Source: Podarcis raffonei
Taxonomy: Eukaryota; Chordata; Lepidosauria; Squamata; Lacertidae
Direction: 5' to 3'
NCBI RefSeq assembly: GCF_027172205.1
Contig: NC_070612.1
Location: 31,707,183-31,771,182, forward strand
DNA length: 64,000 nucleotides
A program made the translations under genes and the position numbers. Positions 42,813 to 55,300 of this stretch are shown piece after piece (position 1 is the stretch's first letter; every line of letters starts with the position of its first letter). Under the pieces are notes generated by a model. That model was given only the letters and a program-made list of their open reading frames with translations, searched no databases and was not told the DNA's origin.

Positions 42813-44926
42813 GTAAGTGATTTTGTCAATATTTGCAAATAGCACGGGTGTAGCTGAAATAATGTTGTTTATGCACGGGAGACCGCAAACATACCTTGTA
42901 TTGTACATTTACAAGGTGGTTGGTTTTTTTAAAAAAACATATATTTTTTAAACGCGCAATTAATGCAAAAGCAAATTGTTTCAGCCTTTAAAGATTCTGT
43001 AAGCTAGTTCCGTAAAAGCAGGCTTATGAACTTCAATGGGACTCCTCTTGAGAAACTGTATTGTCAATTGCACATTAACGGGGTCCTCTTTCATGTGATT
43101 TTATAGCTGAAGCTTGAAGATGAGAGATGAGTCTCTTTTGCATTTCTCTTTGCTTTTGTGACTTCACCTTCCTTCTGAAGTGTTAATAGCAGAGATATAA
43201 ATAAAACAGCGTAGGTGTAAAACATGTTTGCAGAACACATTGTCGATGGCATTTTTTAAATGAAAAACACACAAAAGGAAGCTTATTGTATGGATGTAGA
43301 TGCAGTTTGAGCTTCATACAAAAAGAAGACGCAACCTAATCTAAGCCCTCCTGTTTTCATCGCTGTGAACCTGTAACGCACTGTTTCATTTGTGCAGTAT
43401 AAATGGATCTCAGACATTTCAGCAGGTGTTGGGAGTCGACTTGAGGGAAGCAACAAACAGAAATAATCATAAAGGGGAAATAGCTAAACTGAATTCTAAG
43501 TATTTTGTCTTGCAGCCACTAATACATTTAACAAATACAGGTCAGAAAACACTGATGAGGATCACACAACTACTGATGAAATCTGTGCATTTAGGGTAAC
43601 AGGGGCATGTGGTGATTTGCTTAAGCTTGTATTAAGAGATCTGTGGCTTGGTTAACTGATGAATTAAAATGTGCTGTAACATTTAAGTTGTTTGCTCTGA
43701 TGATGGTAGATTCCCAATTAAGAAGTGTTGCACGTCATGGAGTTAGGTGATGTAACTTTCAAAGAACTGAATTTAAAAAACAACAACTTTACAGGATCAG
43801 CTCACAAGTTGGTTCCAGATGTCTGATTTTATGTTGATGAAAGCCTGGTCATATGCTTGGTTTAACATGCATGAAACATAGTTTTGAGGTGGTGGTGATT
43901 TTTAAAGCTGACATGTTCATTCCTCAACCATTAACTAGTAAGTAGGAGGTACTTAACTAGTAGTTTTACTTGATACTATTTTAAAGTTTGCATTATCCTT
44001 CAATGTATGTTAAATTTCTGCAAAAAGCAAAGATAAAGGAGTTAGGAAAGCAAGTTAAACCTTGCAGGAGCTGAGCTCATAAGCAAAACAAAGTTCCTTG
44101 TAAGAGTAAAGGGCCTTTTTCAATTAAGTGTCTGTTGAAATTATTTATTTTATTTCATACCATTTATATACCTCTTGATTGTAAACAAAACAAAACAAAA
44201 CATTGAAAGTGGTTTAGAGTTATCAAATCAGAACTTCATAAAGTGATGCGTGTCAGTGATGCTGTCCTGAATATATTGTATCTACTGCGTTGTGCCTATC
44301 AGCTTTCAAGAAAAATATTTGTGGAAAATATATCTATATACTGTATGTCTTGAATGTGATCTGCACTGTTTGGAAAGCAGGGTTCTCTTGAGTCTGGAGT
44401 CACTCTGGGATAACTACAACCAATGTCTGTGGTTTGCCAAAGGGTGTGATTCTTGATTTAGTGCCAAAGTCACTGGGGAAACTTACACCTGGAAATAAAA
44501 GCAGGAGGTCCTTAAGGGAAGAGGCTCCTCTTCTCAATGGAGGCTGAAATTATTGCTGTTGTATAAGAATATACAACGGCATGCGTATAAAACACATATT
44601 CTTGTATATCTCATTGTCTGCACTACTCAGGTTGCTTCAGATGAAAGTGTTTGCATGTTGTGAGTGTGGAGAATTGGCTTGCCTGAATTCCAGGCGCCTT
44701 ATCTGGCCTGCATGAGCCCAAATAGACAAGCAGAATCACCATGAGCAGTGCTAATAAATAAAATGAAAATATCAGCTATTGTGAGGTCCCCATGTAGGAA
44801 TCAATTCTTTGAGAGACTTTCTGCTCAGCTTCTTGTTTTGGCATTAACAGTGGCTGAAGATGCTGCTCTTAAATCCATCAGTGATGAGGTAGTGCTAAGG
44901 TGGAAAGTCATTACTGGTAGACATTA

Positions 44927-45000
44927 TCATAGAAACAGAGAATTGTAGAGTTGGAAGCAACCATGAGGGTAATCTAGTTCAATGTCCAGATAGATTACCA
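44927..45000. repeat. Short LINE/SINE fragment (tcatagaa...gttggaag type)
   Basis: The text agagaattgtagagttggaa ... gggtaatctagttcaatgtc matches the repeat whose fuller copy is at 62225-62480. Confidence 0.45.
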
Positions 45001-45115
45001 CAACTACACAGCCTTCTGCTTGCTGCTGATTGGATGTGTGTGAGCATTGGGATGCACATCCCTGTGGGAACATGGGACGTGGCAGAAAGCAGGTTCCTTC
45101 CTATTTGCCCATATA

Positions 45116-45284
45116 CCGTATTTTTTGCACCATAACACTCACTTTTTTCCTCCTAAAAAGAAAGGGGAAATGTCTGTGCGTGTTATGGAGGGAATGCCTA
45201 TGGGTGGCATGCCTACGGATTTTCCTCCTCTAAAAACTACGTGCGTGTTATGGTCGGGTGCGTGTTATAGAACGAAAAATACGG
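45116..45284. mobile_element. 169-bp MITE flanked by TA
   Basis: The left end ccgtattttttgcaccataa and the right end (inverse of ttatagaacgaaaaatacgg) form terminal inverted repeats of about 25 bp. TA flanks both sides (45114-45115 and 45285-45286). This fits a Tc1/mariner-type non-autonomous element, and the good arms suggest moderate youth. Confidence 0.8.
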
Positions 45285-45289
45285 TAACC

Positions 45290-45440
45290 CATTACTGTCT
45301 ACTCTGATTGGCAGTGGTTCTCCAGGGTCTCAGATCTTTCACATCACCTGCTATTTGATCCTTTTTAACTGGATGTGCCTGGAAGTGCCTGGGAACTGAA
45401 CCTGGCACGATTTGCACGCCAAGCTTATATTCTACCATCT
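45290..45440 (-). repeat. tRNA SINE, antisense
   Basis: The text ttctccagggtctcagatct ... tttttaactggatgtgcctg ... aactgaacctggcacgattt is the reverse of the tRNA SINE at 174-366. It directly abuts the MITE at 45116-45284. Confidence 0.6.
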
Positions 45441-46559
45441 TAATTTTGATATTCCCTTAAACGCAATTGTACTGAGCCCAGTAAGTTTTTTTAAAACACA
45501 TAGTTCAAAATCAAACAAAATAACCTACTGTTATATTATACAACATACAAGTCCTTATCATGCCCTTTTTTTTTTGCAACATCATATCCCTGGACCATCT
45601 GTGATTCAATCATATTAATTAACAAGTTCGTTGCTAACAAACTCTATCCTCTTGCATGACCTTTTTTCCAATAAGCAAACCAGATTTTGTTATCTTGTTG
45701 ATGGATAATGCTATCTGATAAGTAGGCACTTATACTCTTTTATACATATAATCTTACGTAATTGGGCATTACTTAGTGATTAGCTGTTCCAGTGCCGTTC
45801 ATTAGAGCTAAGCCAATTTCAGTTCTGCTAGTGACAGATCTGGAATAGATGAGATAACCAGCGCACAGGTATTAAATGATATAATGGGCCTAGTATTGCT
45901 CGGTTTACATCCAGATTGCATTTTGCTTGAAGGCCCAAATTATATAACACATGGATCATGGGCTGTGTACAGATTACTAGTTCTGTGAAACAACTGAATT
46001 GACTTTCCCTACTGTGGCATCAACTCTGATCAAATGTCAGTAATGTTATAACTGTACAAAGGTCATGAAGAAGGGGAATAGCCTCACGGAGTGGGGAGCC
46101 AGTAGCAACTGCTTCTTCTAGCTTCATACATGTCAGTGGAGAGATGAAATTAAGTAGATGGAATCCTGATTTGTCTTTTCAGGGGTCAGTTTGAAATACA
46201 ATGAAAATGTCAGAAAACAATTTGACCAGAGACAATATAGAACACTCACAATATAGACACAGATGCCACAGGCAATGGCGATCTCTGAAAGGATATAATT
46301 GATATATAGGCTATGTACATATATATTTTATTTGTGTCCCTTCGCTGCAGAAAGGACCTACCCATCTCATATCTCCAGCTGTGACCTGAATGGGGAATTT
46401 GAGAAATCTCTGTTTTACATTGCCTGTAGCTCCAATGCTAAGGCCATCTTGCTTGCCAGGGTCTGGCTCCCCTCTCATCATGGCAAGGAGGGCAAATTGC
46501 TGTGCCCAATGTTATGGAACTTTGTTTCAGAGCCAAACTTGGGCTGTGCATGCACATTT

Positions 46560-46685
46560 GAAGCACATGCCTTCCCTCAAAGAATTCTGGGCACTGTAGT
46601 TGACCCCTCACAGAATTTCAATTCCCAGCAACCCTTAACAAACTACAGTGCCCAGAATTCTTGTGGGAGGAAAATGTGCTTTTAT
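46560..46685. mobile_element. Foldback repeat (hAT-like non-autonomous)
   Basis: The text aagaattctgggcactgtag and its inverse ctacagtgcccagaattctt enclose acccctcacagaatttcaat and agcaacccttaacaaa. The 20-bp arms are almost perfect. Related copies are at 38456 and 52940. Confidence 0.6.
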
Positions 46686-46710
46686 GTGCTACATGGAGTT
46701 ACATTTACAG

Positions 46711-46885
46711 GTAGGTAGCAGTGTTGGTCTGCTGTAGTAAAAAAATAAATCCTTCCAATTAGCACCTTAGAGACCAACTAAGTTTGTCATTGGTATGAGA
46801 AGTGAAGAAGTGTGCATGCACACGAAAGCTCATACCAATGACAAACTTAGTTGGTCTCTAAGGTGCTACTGGAAGGAATTTTCAA
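46711..46885. repeat. Large inverted repeat made of two copies of one element
   Basis: The arm around 46757-46800 (gcaccttagagaccaactaa, gtttgtcattggtatgag) is repeated in reverse at about 46830-46878 (cataccaatgacaaacttag, ttggtctctaaggtgctact). The centre contains tgtgcatgcacacgaaagct. The arms of about 48 bp are almost identical. Confidence 0.75.
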
Positions 46886-48244
46886 ATGGAGTTACATGTA
46901 ACTTTACCCCCCCCAACAAATGGCTTTTAAAAATAAAATGAGAAAATGAAAAGCAGCCAAGGGAGATGGCAGTCAGGAGTGGTTGGAAGGGCTGGTGGTT
47001 GCCATCTCTGTTTCATCTTAAAATTACTCAACCCCAGTTGCTTTTCTCCCTATAGGGAAAGATATAGATAGACTTATATGTTTTACACTGCAATGGAAAA
47101 GCAGTTTGAGAAGATGATTTTGACAAGAAAAAGAGTGATCAGGATAACATTAAGCGCCTCTTCTCCACCTGTTCTTCCTTCGTTCTTAAATATAGCTTCC
47201 AGTGTGTGCTTAATTCACTAAAATAGAAAAAGAAATGTGCCTGGAAAAGTTACTTTAAATGTCACATAACATGTATTGTATCCCTTAGATATGTTGTTAT
47301 GGGAAATCTACAGAACCCACAGAATGAATCCTAGGCCATGTTAACACATTGCAAGACCTTCACACAAGCCCATGGAACATGCCAGCATGCAAAGAGTGTG
47401 TCACGGTTTCCTAGACACAACGGTGACGAGGACAGTCTGCAAATTGCAAGGAAGCAAATAACCATCCAGGCTTCTTTGTGACAAACACCACCTGCTTCCC
47501 TAGAGGAGTGGGAAGCTCGCTGTTTGTATCTGTCAGTCTGTGGCGTTCTGCAGAGGCTCGCAGATTACTCTTGCCACCAGGTTTCTAGCAGAGTTATGCA
47601 TATTTCATTGGGGAGTGCACATTTAGCACTTTGTGGATGTTCTCCTGCTGAGAGTAGAATCTTGTTACTTTGGCGTGAAACACGGTTTCATTTTCTGGTG
47701 GTTTTCTGGGAGGCAGAAGGCAACCTCCCATAAGTGTCAGATTCTACACCAGCATCTCATAGCAACTGCTCAGGGACACGCCATACGCCTCGCTGGGCGT
47801 CTAAACAAGCATATCCACCTTCTTGCTGTGAATTGATGTTTCACACCAATTAGGCTCCTTCTGAGACGAACTTTTCAAATGTGACATAAACCTTCCTTTC
47901 GTTCCAAACATCACACGAAGGGGCTTCACAGCAGCTGTGCTGGAAGTGCAATTCTCCAGGTGCTCCTCTAAACCATATGGCCTGGCTATGTCCTCTTATC
48001 TCACATTTCTAGACAGATGCAATTAATCATATTAATTTTGCCCCTGGCACATTTTGCAGCTTTCTTTATCTCTCTTGTATGTGTTTTCCGTCTAAAACAT
48101 GGGCACTCGCTAAGTACCAAGAAGCGTTGATGTGAAGGGTAGTGGTGAATTTTTTTAAAAAATCAGCAGGACTACAGAATATTGTCAGATCCCTCAGGCT
48201 TTTGTAATCTTCTATTTTTATGACATTAATATTAAATCAAAAGG

Positions 48245-48357
48245 GCATAAGAAGAACCAGCTGCACATGTCCAAATGCCCATTTAGTCCAGCATCCTTTT
48301 CTCACACTGGTCAACAAGATGCCTCTTCTGGGAAACACTCAAACAGGACGTAAGCAC
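48245..48357 (-). repeat. CR1-type 3' end, antisense
   Basis: The text ccatttagtccagcatcctt ... ttctcacactggtcaacaag ... gatgcctcttctgggaaaca is the reverse of the CR1-like 3' end. Confidence 0.6.
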
Positions 48358-48508
48358 CTAGGAGGTGACATCTAGGGAGGCCTGGGGGGGCAAGGGACCC
48401 CCAATATTTTCAGGGAAGGGCCAGACCCCCCATTCCACGGCAGTCCTCAAAAGGATGTGCAAGGGTGAAGAGGCTTTGCTCTGCCACATTCTTTTGAGGA
48501 TCGCTGGG

Positions 48509-48645
48509 CAGGGGCGTAGGAAGGGGTGTGTGGCCCAAAACGGCAGCATGGGGCTTGTGTCCACCAGGCAGACTCTGTGGGCAGCTCGCCTTGCCCCCGT
48601 GGGTGGCTTGCCCCGCCCCTGCCACTCCTGCTAGCTACGCCCCTG
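48509..48645. mobile_element. hAT-type MITE with 8-bp target duplication
   Basis: The inverted ends are CAGGGGCGTAG (left) and CTACGCCCCTG (right), exactly inverse. A perfect 8-bp direct repeat, tcgctggg, flanks the element at 48501-48508 and 48646-48653. Element structure and target length fit the hAT superfamily. Confidence 0.9.
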
Positions 48646-49350
48646 TCGCTGGGGCGCCTTCCCAGAAGTTCTTAGGCCCATTGTTCTGAAAGCAAATGAT
48701 GGATATTCCAATAGTCAGGATGTACCAAGGAGACAGTGTTAGAAACTGAGATATGAAAGCTAGGAGCTAAATGGCACCTTACACCTAGGTTATGGATGCA
48801 ACAAAGGACAGTCTAGGCACACTTTTTTAATAACAAGAACACAAAGCTGAAAATGAATGAACTGCCGCCAAAACATTATGTTCATTTTTCACATGGCCTA
48901 GTTCTTCCCCTAACTATCCCCCTAATATTCTTAAGAGGGTCTCTTCTCTGGTCTTCAGAGAGTAGCTGGAAGTGGGGAGGCAGTTTTCCACTCTGTAGTT
49001 TTTATCTGAAACCTTAGGCGCAGTACTGGGCTCAGAGCTCAGAAACTACTTGTGCTAATGAAATTCTGAACGCTGCAAGGAGAGAGTGGACAATAGTCAG
49101 TGTCTGCAAGAAGGCATCCCAAGGTGCAAGAAAATGGACCTACTAGCTGTAGCCACAGAATGGACAACATGGTGGCTAGTTAAGGCTGTGTTTTCCGTAG
49201 CCTTTGAGATTTCATTTGCATTTAATAAATGCATTGTTTTTCAGGTTATCTTGCAGCTCTGCTTTACCTAAACACTGATCTGGTTCAGTATGGTTCAGAA
49301 GTTGAGAGAATAGTGCTGATTTACTGTTTTGTGTGTCTGCTTTGTTGCAG

Positions 49351-49391
49351 TTTCTTTGCATTCTCTGACCAAGACTTGCTACAAAGAAATG
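49351..49391 (+). CDS. ATP6AP1L: ATP6AP1L exon (FFAFSDQDLLQRN)
   Basis: A 41-bp exon with acceptor tttgttgcag and donor GTAAGG. It enters in phase 2 and leaves in phase 1, joining 50481 to make a Gly codon. The short length and matching phases support it. Confidence 0.7.
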
Positions 49392-52300
49392 GTAAGGTTT
49401 TCAACTTCCTTTTGAATGAAGTGGCACCAATGTTCTTGGTCACTGTCTACAATTTATGATTAAAAAAAAGTATGGAAGCTTTTTGTCCATATGAGAACCT
49501 GACCAAGGATTTAGGACATTGTGTGGCCTTAGTTCTCTGACAAGAGTCTTCCTTTGCATAAAACGGTGCCCTGGCTATGGTCTGCTCTGACACCTAAATT
49601 ATGTTCCAAAGTCCCAAACTTAGAAAAAAATATCCAAACACCGCCCCCTGCCAAAGTTTCTTTTTTTGATGTACTGGTATATCAAAGCACAAATTGCTTT
49701 GCCTTTGCTGGGTTTCTTGTGTGCTTACGGTACACACACACACACACACCACACACATATACATATATACATATATAATTTTATGCCGGCCTGTTTCTAA
49801 GCTGATTCTGAGTTTTTATGACACTTTTATGATATTATTTTATTGATTTTACTGTATTTGTTGACTTTTGGAAATCACCCAGAGAACTTTGATTGATGGA
49901 CAGTCTAGAAACAGGATGTACAAACAAACAAACAAACAAACAAACAAACAAACAAACAAACAAGATGAATAAAGTTTAGTACTGACCACACTGAAACACT
50001 GCGTTCTTACTGCAGTGTAAATATACCCTTTCCTCTTCCTGTGGGTGGGACCGGGTGTGTCTAGAAGTAGAGGTGGCTAAGCAAAGATGTGCAGTGCTAT
50101 AGCCTGAGAATGATAGGAAAGATGGAACAGGAGGGAGAGCATCTCAAGATGTTTATGAGCACCTGCTCACAGTGTAACTGGCATGCTTAGCTGCACCTTG
50201 GAGAAAGTCCCAGAATCATTAAAAGGCCCAATTTTGATTAGCTGTTCTTTCTCAAGAAAGAAGAGGTACATACATGTACTTCCTATTCTACCCAAAATTC
50301 AGTTTGTAGCATATTTTGAAAAGGGAGGACAGAATTAAAAAATGATGGGTGGTATTCAGCTAACTTTTACTCAGGGTAGATATGTCCATCATGTTCATTA
50401 TTTTTTGCATTAAGTAATGTATGTTGTTGAAAGGCATTCCAGCCTATAGACAACAAATATTTTTATTTCTTCTTCTTCAGGCCGACGATATGATGGCAGT
50501 GTGAAGCCAAAACTTAATTTACAACAAATAACATTTGCACAGGTATGGAGGTACCAGGAAACTGGATTGTAAGTTCTTCCATGATGCACATAACCATACT
50601 TTTCTTCTGAATTCTATAGGGTAGCTGTTATGCTGGTCTGAATTTTTTTTCAGTGGAATATGTAGTTTGTGTATTGGAAAGCTGTTATCTTTTTCAACCG
50701 TGGAGCAAAAAATCAAAATCAAAAATCAAGGTTCCGGATGTATTTTGAAAGGTGCTTGGCCCCTTGCAAGTTCCGTTTGATTAGACCAACTTTTACTCTG
50801 GCACAGTTTCCATTGACTGCAAAGGCAATGCTGTATAATCAAGAGACATTAAGATCTTAGTTGAAAATATTGGGGCAGAATGCATAATTTCGGTGCAGCC
50901 TCTGAGTTTGTAATCTTGGTGTGAACTTTGCTTGGATAACACATTACTTACTACCGTACCTAAAAATGCAAGGTACCTGTTTCAGTGACCATACAAAAAA
51001 TATTATACTAATTCTCAGAACCAGGGGTTCAAAAGCTTTTAATGACGTATGCATATTAGTAGAGCTTTGCATTTCCTCAAAACTTAAAAGTCTGCAAATA
51101 TCTGAGCTATGTACTTGAACAATTAGGGGGTGTTCACATGTTATCTTGCACCTGTGCACAAGTTGTTTGGCTGTGTTCGGCTGCTACTGAAAAAGAATCT
51201 ACTGTGATTCTTTCCCTTATGTCAGTTTTCTGCCCACCAAGTCATTAATGCCATGTTTTCTGTGTTACTCACTGCTGACCTAAGATTTGATATCTTGTGT
51301 TCCAAGTTCCCACAAAACCACTGATTTAGGCTTTTAGGCTTCAGTTTGAGAATCTATTCCCTAAGTGGACAAGCAAATAGTTTTGTTTGGATCTAGACAA
51401 GAAAGATAAGCAGATTTTCTTTTCACCACCACACTTCCACAAAAATGTAATTAAAATTGCTTTTTTTCTTTCTACATTTCTATTTTCTACATTTGTTAAA
51501 CTCCTAATCTGACTTTTACCACGACACAATGAGTTTCACAGAAGTATTTTTAATGAGCTAAGAGATATTCCTGCATAATGGTGTGTAGGGGAAAAGACTC
51601 ATGTCCTTCATATCACAGATGAATTGTCCACATTAGATGATCTGCAGTTGGAATGTCATCTGGAAAAGCAGGGAATAGTTAATCTGGTGCCTTCCAGATG
51701 TTATGAACTATAACTTCCATCAGCTGCAGCCAGTATGACCAGCGGCCAGGGATGATGGGAGTAGTAGTCCCATCTTTGTAGCTCCACATTGGCTGTCCCT
51801 GAATTGTTAATGTGTGTCAGGTATGCTTTGCCAATGCTCATGAAGTTCACCTGAGGATTATTATTTTAGCATTTCTGTGGCACATTGCTAACAACATATA
51901 TCCCATTTTATCCATGAAGAATCCTGGAAGCCAGTTTTAAAAACTGTCTGGTGAGCTTTTATGCCTCAGCCAGGATTTGGGCTTTTGTGTTTCAAACCTA
52001 CCCACCTACAAGTCTCTGCTTTACACTGAGCCTTGCATTGGGGGTAGGGAAAGTAAACTACTGCTTTTCAGCATACTCCACAAACCCTTTATGGTGAAAT
52101 GCTTTATGCTGAAATAACAGGGACTGCATTTGGCTTAAAGATTCAAAGATAATTTGCATGCTGCTATTGGTATTAATTGTTTCATGGCAAAGGCAGACCT
52201 GCTAACTCTGAACTCTTCCTTGATTATATGCAGATTGTGAATTACAATGGAAGCAGCAAAGAGAATTCAGAGAGAGAGTCTGTCATCCACACTCACTACA

Positions 52301-55300
52301 GCCCTCTCAACATCACAGTCAATGGAAGCCATTGTATTCTTTTTTGGGCCAGAAGGATCATGATTAGGTTTCAGAATCACACACAGCTGGACCTAACAGA
52401 CAAGACATTTGGTGTTCATGCCACCGTGGATGTTGCAGATTCAAACTGCAGTGAAGAAAATGCAATGTAAGATTATGACCTACTGTGCTCATGAGTTGCT
52501 TGTGCCTGGTGTACAATTGAAGCAAATTTAGAAACACCCACATAGTATTGTCTTTGCGTCGGTGCAGCCTGTGATGCTGCATGGCTGAGCTGTTTCGATG
52601 GCTTGAAATGTCCACCAACATCCCTATTGCTCAGGCTATAAAGTTAATAGAGTATTTGCAGTCCAGCTTCTGTGAAAAAGGTAAACCTGCCAGTTTATCT
52701 GAGATGAACACTTCACACAGGGCCAAGAGACAGAAAGAAATAGGTTTGTTGTGCTTGCTGGGTGGACTGGGGAAAGGTTCCAAAATGTAGGTGAGAGGAA
52801 GGACAGAGAGCCATGAGCCAAGATATCTGAAGGAAGGATGCACAGCTAGGCAGTAGACTGAAAAACTGGAACCTGAGGGAAGGGTAGGTGAAGAAATGTT
52901 GCTTTGGGGAAACAGGGAAACCAAAGCAAGAGGAGGCTAATTATACTACACTTTCCAGAGTTCCTTGGGAAGAGGGATCAATTTTCAAACCACACTGGGA
53001 ATTGTAGCTCTGTGAGGGGAATAGGGATCTCCCAACAATTCTCAGCAGCCTTAACAAACTACCGCTCCCATAATTACTTGAGGGAGAAGGCCATGACTGT
53101 TGAAAGTGGTATCATAGTGCTTTAAAGGTATGTGTATTGTGGCCTAAGAAAGAGCATGATTCCCAGCTCCCTCAGTAAGGTGGTGGCGCAATCCTTCCAA
53201 ATCCTTCATTTAGGCTAGTCACAGTTCTCTTCCGGAAAGAGGTTCTTCAGCTGATGGTCATTGACCAGAATCTCTCACAGTTTGAACACACCTGGTTCCT
53301 TGGCCGTCCTCCAAGTGTCTCCTTTGCAGAAGTCTGGAAGGTTGCCGCAAGAGAGAGAGGAACAGACTTGCAACAGACACTGATACCTGGTTGTTAATTT
53401 ATAGCCTGTATGGTTTGCTGGTTTTGTTAATGGCTGTTTAAATGGTGCTTATGTGGATGGTTGGAAGTTTTAAACAGGTTCAATTTATTTATGATCACTT
53501 TGAGCCTGTGGTTTTATGGAATTGCCTCAGTTTTTATATTTTACTGTCCTGCACAAACCCCCAGGGCCGTATGTTATGAGATGGGGAAAAAACCAGCAAG
53601 TTAGCTTGAGGGAAGTGTTGCCAGCCTTGTCCCTGTGGGTGCCATGGCACCGGCAAAGGGGTTCTTTGCTGTCTCCATGCACCATAATCCTCAAATTTTC
53701 AGCTTTCATGCTTTTTTTAAAAAAGGAAGTTTCTTGCATTTGTGGAACCTGATAAATGAGGCAAAACATACAGACGCAATTCTTCTCATTATTAGCCTGC
53801 TTCACCTTTGTAGTGTTTAACTTTGCACTCCCCCCAAAATGAGGGAAAGTCCCCCCCAAACATATTCTAAATGTGCAGGTGAAAGGCAGAGAGATGCATT
53901 GGGGACAGAGAGGGAGAGGCACGTGTGGCCTGTGTGTGAGAGGAGAGGGAGGGAAGGAAGGAAGGAAGGAAGGGGCGTGTTATGCTGCTGTCTGTGAGAG
54001 GGAGTCAGCAGTGTTTGTGTGAGGGTGGTGTGACTATATGGTCTGTGTATATGGGAGAGGGAGAGGGAGAGATGCACGGGGGGGGGGGGAGAGAGAGAGC
54101 GCTATGTACATATGAGGCGTGTGAGTGTTGAGTGTGAGAGAGTTGCCTGTGTCTCTGTATGTGTGCTGAGAGTGTGTGCATGTATGTGAGGCAGTGACTG
54201 CAGTGTCACCCCTTTTATGTTTCTCCTGGTACTAGGGAATGTTCCCTGTTGTGACTAAAAAGCAGCAGCATCACTGTGCGTGCTTGTGAGGGATCAGTAT
54301 TGTGTGACCTCCACAATCAGGACCAGCAAGACCTCTCTCTAATTTTATGTTATGTCATGCCCCCATGTCAGTCATGTTGTGTTATTCCAGGCGCCCAAAT
54401 CCGGCACTAGGGCCTACAACTCAAAATGTGCCCACTGGTCCAAAAAGGTTGGCAATCTCTGGCTTGAATAATACAGTTTAGCTACCTTTCTTATTTCTTC
54501 TTTTTCACATTTATGGATCTAAGCTGACATTGTTCTTTTTTGTCATAGGCTTTCACTTAATTTTGGCGACATTGACAATTTGAAGGGATTTGTCATCAGG
54601 TATGTCTTCAAACATGAATTCATTTTTTTTCTGGATCAGGAAACATCTTATATTAAAGCCTGTTTGAACTGTTTGCTTATCACTAAGCAAACTGGAGGCT
54701 TTAAAGCATTTTAGATAGTCCTATAATGGAGGAAAATGCTGTCATAAAACACTACCTTAAAATACAATTCCATTCATTTCTGTAGGAGTGTTAACCATGT
54801 GTCTAACTCTTCCTTGTTGAAATGAATGGGGCTTAGAAGCATCTAACTTTGACTGGCAATGTGCTTGGTGTTGATAGCCCCAAATGTGAATTTTATGAGA
54901 AGCAAAATTCTGCCCTCAATTGACTGGAAATGCAAAGAGGTTTTTGCCTGACCCCATAATACAGTTGGGTATTTCCCCTTGATAAAAAGTAATGGAAGGA
55001 AACAGTGAGATCTGTTGCATCTAAGACTCTGTTTCTTTTATTTCTCTGATTCCTCCTCTCCCAGATTCATGCTGACCAACAGTTATTACAAGCTGTCAAT
55101 TCAAAACTGGTTTACCTTACATAGAATCCAACTCATTTACAACCAATCTGTACAAGCAACATTCAATGCGACACGAATACATGCACCAGCGAGCTACTCC
55201 TATCACTGTGAACATGTTAGCAACTTGCAGAGGTATGATGCGCTCCTGACGCCCAGCTCCACAAATGATGCAGCCAAGCTCTGGGAAGTCACTTTTATTG

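Noticed and set aside
46299-46718. Open frame of 139 codons
   Set aside because: Its 3' part runs through a foldback repeat, no motif is recognisable, and no splice context fits ATP6AP1L.
53527-53922. Open frame of 131 codons on the minus strand
   Set aside because: It lies antisense in an ATP6AP1L intron, has no known motif and ends near a low-complexity tract.
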